Source of the DNA: Actinomyces qiguomingii
Lineage (GTDB): Bacteria > Actinomycetota > Actinomycetes > Actinomycetales > Actinomycetaceae
NCBI RefSeq assembly: GCF_004102025.1
Contig: NZ_CP025228.1
Coordinates: 2,666,001 to 2,730,000 of the forward strand
DNA: 64,000 nt
Direction: 5' to 3'
Of the stretch, positions 35,289-43,100 are shown piece by piece. Under the pieces are notes generated by a model. The model ran no database searches. It was not told where the DNA came from and was given only the letters and a program-made list of their open reading frames with translations. A program made the position numbers and the translations under genes. The stretch's first letter is position 1. Every line of letters starts with the position of its first letter.

Positions 35289-35318
35289 TTCTCATGCCCA
35301 AGATTGGAGAACGCCAAC

Positions 35319-35744
35319 ATGGCTGATGACACCCCCACCGCCTCTGCTGACGCGTCGGCGCCTGCTGGCGGGTTTGAGCCGATCACTTCGCAGGAGGCGG
35401 CGGATGCCTACGTCGCCGCGCACTTGCCGGCCGACTATGAGCAGGCGCTGTCGCGGACGGCGGAGCTGGAGTCCAAGCTGGCGGACTCTGAGCGTGCCCG
35501 CCTGGCCCTGCAGGTGTCCGCCTCCACTGGTGTGCCGGCGGAGTCCCTGACCGGCTCGACTCGTGAGGAGCTGGAGGCGTCCGCCCAGGCTCTGCTCGCC
35601 TGGCGTGACGCCACCACGCCGAAGAAGCCCGCGCCGAAGCTGCGGCAGCCGGGCCTGCGGTCGGGGTCATCCCCACAGCAGGAGCCGCCGTCCCCGAAGG
35701 CCGCCGCCGCGGCTGCTCTGCGGCGCATGCGCGGAGCCGAATGA
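35319..35744 (+). CDS. Capsid scaffolding protein
   Basis: A 141-residue acidic/helical protein directly before the capsid gene. It has a disordered N-terminus, a coiled-coil centre (YEQALSRTAELESKLADSERARLAL) of the kind seen in phage scaffolds, and a Pro/Lys-rich C-terminus (KKPAPKLRQPGL) ending AALRRMRGAE, which could bind capsid. Start ATG 35319 follows TTGGAGAA. The frame is open upstream, but that part crosses the terminator. Confidence 0.8.
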   Translation: MADDTPTASADASAPAGGFEPITSQEAADAYVAAHLPADYEQALSRTAELESKLADSERARLALQVSASTGVPAESLTGSTREELEASAQALLAWRDATTPKKPAPKLRQPGLRSGSSPQQEPPSPKAAAAAALRRMRGAE

Positions 35745-35803
35745 CCCCACCAATACCGACCGATCCGATCCAACTATTCACCGTCTGAGAGGACAAACTG
35801 ATC

Positions 35804-36768
35804 ATGCCCACCGCTGACATTACGCGCGCCGAGGTCGCCGGCCTCATCCAGGACGCGTACTCCACCGACTTCCTGAACGCCGCCGTGGACTCCTCCATCG
35901 TGCTGCAGGCCTTCCCGACTGTGTCCATGGGAACCAAGACCGAGCGGCTGCCGGTCCTTGCGACCATCCCGCACGCCAACTGGGTCACTGAGGACTCCAC
36001 CGCGGACGAGGGCACCAAGCCCACCTCCAAGTTCTCCTGGGCGAACAAGACCCTCGTCGCCGAGGAAGTCGCGGTCATCATCCCCGTGCACGAGAACGTC
36101 GTGGACGACGCCACCGAGGACATCCTGGGCGAGATCACCCGCCTGGGCGGCCAGGCCATGGGCTACGCCCTGGACGCCGCGGTCCTGTTCGGCGTGAACA
36201 AGCCCGCCACCTGGACCGACCCCGACCTGTTCGCCGCCGCAACCGCCTCCGGCAACCTCACCCAGATCTCCGCCACCGACCCGGCCTCCGACCTGGTCGG
36301 CGCGATCCTGCAGAACGCCGGCTTGGTCATCGGAGACGGCGAGTTCGAGCCGGACAAGCTCATCGCCCGCCGCTCCCTGCGCATGCAGCTGGCGAACCTG
36401 CGCAACACTGACGGCACCCCCATCTACCTGCCGTCTCTGTCCGCCACCCCGGCGCCACCGACCAGGTGGCCGGCATGACCACCCTGTGGGCACGCGGCAC
36501 CGTCGCCGGAGACCAGCCCGTCTTCGACGCCACCAAGGCCACCGCCCTGATCGTGGACTCCACCGCAGTCCGCATCGGCGTCCGCCAGGACATCACCGTG
36601 AAGTTCCTCGACCAGGCCACCGTCAACGGCATCAACCTGGCCGAGAAGGACATGGTCGCCCTCCGCTTCAAGGCCCGCTACGCCTACTGCCTGCGCAACA
36701 TCGTCGCCCAGAACAACACCGAGGCCGTCACCCGCAACCCCGTCGGCGCAGTCACCCCGGCCGCCTGA
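35804..36768 (+). pseudogene. Major capsid protein (HK97 fold), one frameshift
   Basis: About 320 residues once the frame is repaired at the C run 36447-36450 (net one base missing, or two extra). Typical HK97-type stretches: TRAEVAGLIQDAYSTDFLNA, SIVLQAFPTVSMGTKTERLP, EEVAVIIPVHENVVDD, and in the second frame DITVKFLDQATVNGINLAEK and MVALRFKARYAYCLRN. This is the only coding shift in the cluster that is not a plain +1. Confidence 0.85.
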
Positions 36769-36783
36769 CCACAGGGAGACACC

Positions 36784-36993
36784 ATGACCCGATTCGTTCA
36801 CCGGCACACCGGAGCCCAGGTCTCCTACCCGCCCGGCCACCGGCTCCACACCATCCTGTCCGCGCTCGCGGATTGGCAGGAGGCCGAGGAGCGCGACGTT
36901 GAGGAGGTGGGGGACGATGGCGCAGGAGCCCGAGCCGGTGGACGCGGATCTGCTGGCCGACGTCACGGCCGCTCTAAGGCGGGCGCTGACTGA
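36784..36993 (+). CDS. Small head protein, end uncertain
   Basis: Starts MTRFVHRHTGAQVSYPPGH with AGGGAGA upstream; the first ~35 residues look genuine. The second half (EEVGDDGAGARAGGRG...) overlaps the next gene by 77 bp and looks like out-of-frame sequence. A shift in the G5 run at about 36908-36913 may have removed the true stop. Small proteins of this type follow the capsid gene in many siphoviruses. Confidence 0.5.
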   Translation: MTRFVHRHTGAQVSYPPGHRLHTILSALADWQEAEERDVEEVGDDGAGARAGGRGSAGRRHGRSKAGAD

Positions 36994-37321
36994 CAGCGAG
37001 GCCGCGGCCGTGCCCCACCTGGCTGTAGGCGCTGCTGCTCTGATTCGCGGGTTCCTGGGGCAGGAGCCTCCGGAGGACGCCTCTGGCGTGGTCCGGTATG
37101 TGACTGCGCAGATGATCTCCAGGGCGTTGTCGCGGCCTGGTGATGTGCCTGTGGGGCTGGCGACCATGTCTGTGACCACGGGGCCGCTGGCCACCTCGCA
37201 GGGGTTCTCCGTGGACTCGCAGGGCGGGGGCGTGTGGCTGACTCGGCAGGATCAGATCATGCTCCGCCCGTGGCGGCGGCACATGGTCTCCGCCCCGCTG
37301 GTCTCGGAGCGCACGCCGTGA
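36917..37321 (+). CDS. Head-tail connector protein
   Basis: A 134-residue protein. The helical first half (DADLLADVTAALRRALTDSE, then AVGAAALIRGFLGQE) and position after the capsid gene fit the gp6/gp15-type adaptor that sits under the portal. ATG 36917 follows GAGGAGG. Its stop overlaps the next GTG. Confidence 0.7.
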   Translation: MAQEPEPVDADLLADVTAALRRALTDSEAAAVPHLAVGAAALIRGFLGQEPPEDASGVVRYVTAQMISRALSRPGDVPVGLATMSVTTGPLATSQGFSVDSQGGGVWLTRQDQIMLRPWRRHMVSAPLVSERTP

Positions 37322-37677
37322 GGAGCATCCTCGATCTGCTGCCGGACTCCTGGCGCACCGACGTCACGGTCACCGGCCCGTCCCAGCGCACTGCCGACGG
37401 GATGCTCGCACCGGCCGACCCGCCCGCGATTGTTGCTGGCGTGGTGGTGGTCCCGTCGTCGGCGGCTCAGCCCGCTGACGGGAGCCTGGCCCCGCCCGAG
37501 GGCTCCGAGGACACAGCCACGCTCTACGCACCGCCCGGCGTGCAGATCCACCACCGTGACGTGATCACTGTCCCTGCACCTCACCCGCTGGCCGGCTCGT
37601 GGCTGGTGGACCGGTCCCCGTCCCACTGGCCGCTCGGCGTCGCCGTCACCATGACCCGTCGGCATCAGGAGGTGTGA
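37318..37677 (+). CDS. Head-closure (stopper) protein
   Basis: A 119-residue beta-rich protein (WRTDVTVTGPSQRTADGM, TLYAPPGVQIHHRDVITVP, HWPLGVAVTMTRR). Order and size match the gp16-type stopper between connector and tail-completion proteins. It overlaps both neighbours by 4 bp. Confidence 0.6.
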   Translation: MRSILDLLPDSWRTDVTVTGPSQRTADGMLAPADPPAIVAGVVVVPSSAAQPADGSLAPPEGSEDTATLYAPPGVQIHHRDVITVPAPHPLAGSWLVDRSPSHWPLGVAVTMTRRHQEV

Positions 37678-38063
37678 TCACCGTGCCCTCTCCACGGATG
37701 GTGCTCAACCATGCGGGCCTGGACCGGCTGCTGGCCTCTTCCCAGATGGGGACGGCGATCTTCGCCCAGGCGCAGGACATGCTGCCTGTGGTGCGGGCCG
37801 CGACTCCTCACCGCTCGGGCGCGCTTGCGGCGTCGTGGCGGGTTGAGTCCTCCCAGACGGTGGTGCGCACTCGCAAGGGCGGAACGTCGGTGCGCGCTGG
37901 CGCCCGCATCATCTCCGACGCCGAGCACGCGGCCGCCGTCGAGTTCGGCCACCTCGGTACCGCCGTGCCTGGCGTGGAGGGATACAGGGTCGTCGTACCG
38001 GGGCAGCACATGCTCGGCGCCCTAGCCGGTACCAGGGCGGCCCGCGCCGCCAAGAAGAGGTGA
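37674..38063 (+). CDS. HK97 gp10-like neck/tail-completion protein
   Basis: A 129-residue protein. The stretch VRAATPHRSGALAASWRVES, followed by AAAVEFGHLGTAVPG, is the signature arrangement of HK97 gp10-type neck proteins (conserved Arg-Ser-Gly then Glu-Phe-Gly). The C-terminus is basic (ARAAKKR). GTG start overlaps the preceding gene. Confidence 0.75.
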   Translation: MITVPSPRMVLNHAGLDRLLASSQMGTAIFAQAQDMLPVVRAATPHRSGALAASWRVESSQTVVRTRKGGTSVRAGARIISDAEHAAAVEFGHLGTAVPGVEGYRVVVPGQHMLGALAGTRAARAAKKR

Positions 38064-38069
38064 TCGCCC

Positions 38070-38468
38070 GTGTCTTCTGATCCTGTGAAGATGGTTCGTG
38101 CGGTCCTGGAGGGCCTGCCAGTCGGTGACGGCACCACTCTGGCTACCTGCCGGGTACTGACCGTCCAGGCCCTGGACCATCTGCCTGTGGTGCATGTGGC
38201 CGCGGCCGGCGGCGGCTCCCAGACCGACATTGACCGGCTGGACCGCATCAGCGCCATCGTCTACGCCCAGGCCCCCACCACGGATGGCGCCCCGACAGCC
38301 GTGTCTATCGCCGAGCTGGCACACGCCGCGCTCGTGGGCGGCCCGCATGACACGCCGGCCGGCTACATCGACGAGGTGCGTGCCGAGTCGTTGCCGACCG
38401 GCCAGCCCTACACCGACACCGTGGACACCGCTGCGGCGGTCTACGGCGTCGTCCACCGATTCCTCTAA
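38070..38468 (+). CDS. Tail terminator protein
   Basis: A 132-residue protein in the position just before the major tail protein. VRAVLEGLPVGDGTTLATCR, ALDHLPVVHVAAAGG and RLDRISAIVYAQAPT suit a gpU/gp17-type tail terminator that caps the tube. Assigned mainly from order and size. Confidence 0.65.
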   Translation: MSSDPVKMVRAVLEGLPVGDGTTLATCRVLTVQALDHLPVVHVAAAGGGSQTDIDRLDRISAIVYAQAPTTDGAPTAVSIAELAHAALVGGPHDTPAGYIDEVRAESLPTGQPYTDTVDTAAAVYGVVHRFL

Positions 38469-38502
38469 ACCGATCTGATCCACGTAACTGGAAGGAAACG
38501 TC

Positions 38503-39165
38503 GTGCCTACGTTCGACAGCTTGAAGTCCTCCTCTGACAACCGCAACCTGGTGCGCAAGACCAAGGGGGCGCTTATGTTTCTGGCGCCCACCAGCGCCAC
38601 GCTGCCGGAGAAGCTGATGGATACTCCCACCAGCCTGGTGCAGCTGCCCACCGAGTGGTGGCCGGTCGGCCTGGTCACCCCCGACGGCTACACGTTCGCC
38701 GCCGACACCACTACCGAGGACGTCGAGGCGCTCGGCTATATCGAGCCGGTCCGCTCCGACATCACCCAGGTCGCCAAGTCCATTCAGGTGACCGTCTACG
38801 AGACGCTCAAGAAGAACCTGCAGCAGCTCATCTACGGCGTGGACCTGTCCTCCGCCACCCAGGACCCCACCACCGGCGAGATCCACTGGGATGAGGCGCC
38901 CGTGCCCATGCAGGAGGAGTTCCGGGCATTGGTCGTCTCCCAGGACGGCCCCGCCTCCGACCAGTGGCTGGTCGGCAAGGGCTACCCGCTGGTCAAGCTC
39001 GCCGAGGTGCCCGAAGAGGTTTGGAACTCCTCCGACGCCGTCCAGCTGCAGCTGACCCTGAACGTCTTCACCGACACCACCTTGGGAACCCCCTGCCGCC
39101 ACTACTTCGGCGGCACCGGCCCGCTCAAGCACAAGGACGCCCTCGGCTTCTCCGCCGGCAACTGA
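38503..39165 (+). CDS. Major tail tube protein
   Basis: A 220-residue protein forming the tail tube. It is beta-rich (VQLPTEWWPVGLVTPDGYTF, VQLQLTLNVFTDTTLGTPC), with GYIEPVRSDITQV near the middle. It lies between the tail terminator and the G/GT chaperones as in HK97-type siphoviruses. GTG start at 38503 with AAGGAAA upstream. Confidence 0.85.
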   Translation: MPTFDSLKSSSDNRNLVRKTKGALMFLAPTSATLPEKLMDTPTSLVQLPTEWWPVGLVTPDGYTFAADTTTEDVEALGYIEPVRSDITQVAKSIQVTVYETLKKNLQQLIYGVDLSSATQDPTTGEIHWDEAPVPMQEEFRALVVSQDGPASDQWLVGKGYPLVKLAEVPEEVWNSSDAVQLQLTLNVFTDTTLGTPCRHYFGGTGPLKHKDALGFSAGN

Positions 39166-39189
39166 CCCACCGCCAAAAGGAACAACAAC

Positions 39190-39354
39190 ATGGCTACCTT
39201 CACCAACACGATCGACGACAAGACCGTCGAGATCACCACGAACAACCCCACCGAGATCGTCACCCTGACCGCACAGGGATGGAAACGACTCCCCGACCCG
39301 GCCCCCAAGGCTGACCCGAAGCCCGCCAAGACCGATGCTAAGGGCGGCAAGTGA
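39190..39354 (+). CDS. 54-residue tail-region protein
   Basis: Starts MATFTNTIDDKTVEITTNNP and ends with a Lys/Pro-rich run (DPKPAKTDAKGGK). AAAAGGA precedes the ATG. It lies between the tube protein and the chaperone gene and overlaps the latter by one base. Not recognised; possibly a tube-associated or decoration peptide. Confidence 0.6.
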   Translation: MATFTNTIDDKTVEITTNNPTEIVTLTAQGWKRLPDPAPKADPKPAKTDAKGGK

Positions 39355-39719
39355 TGGCTGACAAGATCACGGTCACCACGAGCCTGTCCAAGATCTCCGC
39401 CATCGAAGCGGAGACCTCCCCCGAACCCTTCCGCGTCGGAATCGGCAAGTCGAAGTACGTGACCTTCCCCGCCATCCAGGACCTTCCGTTCGAGCAGGCC
39501 GACCACGTACTGACCATGCTCAACCACGCCGAGGAATACGGCGAAGGGTTCAGCCTGCAGACCCTGCTGGCCTCCTGGCTGTCCGAGAAGGACTACAAGG
39601 CGCTGCAGGCCGCCAACCCGTCCATGCGCACCGTCGCCGCCATGATCAAGCAGGTCAACGACTACTACGAGGAGGCCGCCGGCACCGAGGGGGAAGACGC
39701 TTCCTCCGCCTCTGCCTGA
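39354..39719 (+). CDS. Tail assembly chaperone (gpG analogue)
   Basis: A 121-residue protein coating the tape measure before tube assembly. KSKYVTFPAIQDLPFEQADH and AMIKQVNDYYEEA suit the Gram-positive gpG-like family. It is joined to the next frame by a predicted -1 ribosomal frameshift at 39689-39695, giving a longer GT protein. The GTG codon directly before the ATG is an alternative start. Confidence 0.8.
   Translation: MADKITVTTSLSKISAIEAETSPEPFRVGIGKSKYVTFPAIQDLPFEQADHVLTMLNHAEEYGEGFSLQTLLASWLSEKDYKALQAANPSMRTVAAMIKQVNDYYEEAAGTEGEDASSASA
39689..39695 (+). other. Predicted -1 programmed frameshift site GGGGGAA
   Basis: In the zero frame this reads GAG GGG GAA. Slipping back one base gives GGG GGA and continues as RRFLRLCLTRFRPQVRADLH into the next open frame without a stop. 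The zero-frame stop is only ~24 bases downstream. This is the conserved G/GT arrangement of siphovirus tails. Confidence 0.75.
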
Positions 39720-40153
39720 CCCGCTTCCGCCCCCAGGTCCGCGCCGACCTCCACGAGTACTACGGCGTGGACCTGGGAGCCGCGGCGGCGCAGCACAGGT
39801 GGCGGCAGCTGATCGACCTGATCGGCCAGCTGCCGTCCACCTCACGCACCTGGGTCGCCATGACCCAGGACGAGCAGATAGCGGAGGAACTGGCCCAGGC
39901 CCTCGCCAACGCCCCCGACACCGGGGACACCCGCAAGAGCGTCTCACCGCGCGACTACACCGCCGTCCTGGCTGCGCTCGCGGACATCTATGACCTGATC
40001 GCGGCGGGGCTGACGGACCGGAAGCGGAAGCCACCGAGGTATCCGCGCCCGGGCCCGTCGGCGGTCGCTCGGGCGATGGCTCGCCTGGAGGCGGACAGTC
40101 TGCGTGACCTGATCGCGCAGATGACACCGCACGCTCTCGAAGCTCTTGACTGA
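39696..40153 (+). CDS. Tail assembly chaperone C-terminal part (T of the GT fusion)
   Basis: Read in the -1 frame after the slip site, adding ~150 residues: VRADLHEYYGVDLGAAAAQH, then WRQLIDLIGQLPSTSRTWVA and DYTAVLAALADIYDLIAAGL. It has no good start codon of its own near the junction, although a GTG at 39767 is open. The fusion binds the tape measure and recruits tube subunits in lambda-type tails. Confidence 0.75.
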
Positions 40154-40191
40154 CCCGGCCACCCGATGTGTGGCCCTGACCGTAGGGGAGG

Positions 40192-43100
40192 GTGGTCTGG
40201 GTGGCGTATCAGGCCGGTACTGTCTTCGTGGACGTGGCGCCTTCGCTCAAGGGCTTCGGGAAGCGGGTCACCACTGAGGTGACCTCCTCCATGGGTGGGG
40301 CCGCAAATAAGGCCGCCACCACCTTCAGCTCGGACTTCCGCAAGACGGCGTCCTCCCTGGGGAAGGATGTGTCCAACGACCTGGCGGACTCGCTGGGCAA
40401 GTCCACCCCGAGGCTGCGCCGCGAGGCCGAGACCGCGGCCGCTGCGGTGACCTCCGCGCAGGAGGCGGTCACCAAGGCGTCCAAGGAGGTCGAGGAGGCC
40501 CGGGCGGGCGAGGTCGCCGCCTCTGAGAAGGTCACCAGGGCTGAGGAGGCGCTGGCTGAGGCTCGGGCATCGGGCGATGAGGCGGCGATTGCGAAGGCCG
40601 AGCAGAACCTGACGAAGGCGCGGGAGGGGGCGGCTGCCGCCGACGCGAAGGCGGATAAGGCTGCCGCCGCCTTGACTCGGGCACGCTCCACCCTGGAGGA
40701 GGCGACCGCCAAGGCCGCCACCGCCCAGGAGGCTCTGAGCAGGCGGACCGGGGAGACGACGTCCACGCTCACGAGCTTGAAGCGTACTGCGGCGTCTGGG
40801 GTGGAGCTGGTCAAGGCGGGCGCTGCCCGTGACCTGGACGGCGTGCGCTCCGCGCTCGCGGGGGTGCGTACGGGTCTGGGCGAGCTGCGCACTCAGGCGG
40901 CGTCTGGTGACACCGCCCTGGGCAAGCTGGCGCAGGCCGCACATGCTGTCAAGACGGCTCTGGGGACTATGGCCTCGGCTGGGATCTCCGGCCTTAAGCA
41001 GGTGGCGTCCGTGGCCGGGCAGGCGGTCAAGGCCCTGGCGCAGTCGGCGGCGTCCGCTGCGGGTGCGGTGGCCACCGTTGTGGGTGGTATCGCCATCAAG
41101 GGCGGCATCAGCCGGGCGCTGAGTATTGAGGACGCGCAGGCCAAGCTCCGGGGACTGGGGCATGACGCCGACTCGGTGTCCTCCATCATGGACTCCGCCC
41201 TGGACTCGGTGCGGGGCACTGCCTTCGGGCTGGGCGACGCCGCCACTATCGCGGCGTCGGCTGTCGCCTCCGGCGTCAAGCAAGGCGAGCAGCTGACCTC
41301 CTACCTGTCCTCGATCGCGGACGTCGCGACCCTGTCCGGCGACAGCCTGGAGAACGTGGGCCTGGTGTTCAACCAGGTCATCAGCAAGGGCAAGGTGCAG
41401 ACGCAGGACATGTACCAGCTGGCGAACCGGGGTATCCCGATTTTCCAGTGGCTGGCGGAGGAGTCCGGCGTCACCCTGGAGCAGATCCAGTCCGACATCT
41501 CCGCCGGCCTGGTCTCCTCCGACGACTTTTTGAAGGCGGTGCAGGCGAACTCTGCCGGCGCCGCCCTGGCATCCGCGGACACGGTGCGCGGCGCGGTGTC
41601 CAACACCTACGCCGCCCTCGGACGCCTCGGCGCGGCGGCGTTCGAGCCGATCATGCCCGCCATCCGGTCCTCTCTCGGTGGCGTTATCGAGGTGGCCGAC
41701 CAGGTCACCAGCCTGGTCAAGCCCGTGCTGGAAAGTGTCGGGGCGACCCTGTCTGAGAAGGTGGCCGGCGCGGTCGAGCGCATCAAGGAGACCGCGGGCC
41801 CTTTCATGGAGGGGCTGTCTGGGGCACTGTCTGGGGCGAAGGATGCCCTGGACGGCATCGGCTCCGGGACTTTAGTGTCCACGCTGCTGCCGGCCCTCGG
41901 TGCCGGCGCGGGCCTGCTGTCCCAATGGGCCAATGGCATCCCGCTCATCGGCAAGATGATCCCGACCATGTCCGGCCCCGTGGGCGTGGTGGCGGGCCTG
42001 ATCACCTCCATGGTCGCCGCATCCCCGGAGCTGCGTGACGCTCTCGGCGGCGCCGTCGAGGCCATCGGGTCGGTCATGGGCGGCCTGGCCGAGCCGGCGA
42101 AGACGGTCTTGTCCACCATCGGGGATCTGACCGCCGTCATGGGCGACACCCTGGCTCAGGCGATCACCGCGATCACCCCGTCCCTGACCTCACTGGCCCA
42201 GACGGTGCTGCCGGTCATCTCCGACGTCCTGGCAATCCTGGGGCCGGCACTGGTGGATGTGGCGGCCACGCTCGGGGACGCGCTCGCGGGCGCTCTGCCG
42301 GTGCTGGCGGATCTGCTGGCCGACGTCGCCCAGGTGGTGCTCCCGGTCCTGCCGGGTCTGCTGGACGGACTGCTGTCGGTGGGCCTGCCGCTGCTGAAAT
42401 GGGCGATCGACCTCGCATCGGCGATCCTGGACAATGAGGCCGCAGTGGGCATCATCGTGGGCGCCCTGGTGACCTGGAAGACCACCATCACCGCGATCAA
42501 GATCGCCACCACCGCCTGGTCCATAGCCCAGGGATTGCTGAACGTCGCTCTGAATGCGAATCCGATTGGCCTGATCGTCATCGCTCTGGTTGCCCTGGCC
42601 GCAGGTATTGCGGTGGCGTGGCAGAAGAGCGAGACGTTCCGGAAAGTCGTCACGACCGCGTTCGAGGCCGTCAAGAACACCATTAGCGCCGTGGTGGATT
42701 GGGTTACCGGCACCGTCGTCCCGGCGGTGCAGGGCTTTTGGGCGACCACGGTCAAACCCGTAGTGGAAAAGGTGAAGAGCGCGATCTCCACGGTGGCGGA
42801 CTTCATCAGCGGCACGGTGGCGCCGGCGATTCAGGCCGCGATCCAGGCCGTCGGCAACATCTTCAGCTGGCTGTACAACAACATTGTCAAACCGACGTGG
42901 AACGGTATTAAGACGCTCATTCAGGCAGTCGGTACGGCCATTGCGGCCATCATCGGCGCGGTCGTGATCGTGGTCCGAGACCAGCTCGGCAAGATCTTCA
43001 CCTGGCTGTACAACAACGTCGTCAAACCGGTGTGGGCCGGCATTAGAACCACCATCGCCACTGCGTGGACCTCTATCAAGACGGTGCTGATGGCGCTGCG

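Noticed and set aside
36899..36916. TTG start six codons upstream of the head-tail connector ATG
   Set aside because: The ATG at 36917 has GAGGAGG at suitable distance; the upstream codons overlap that site.
39102..40127. 341-codon leftward frame opposite the tail chaperone genes
   Set aside because: Shadow frame; the rightward G/GT frames are in the expected order and size.
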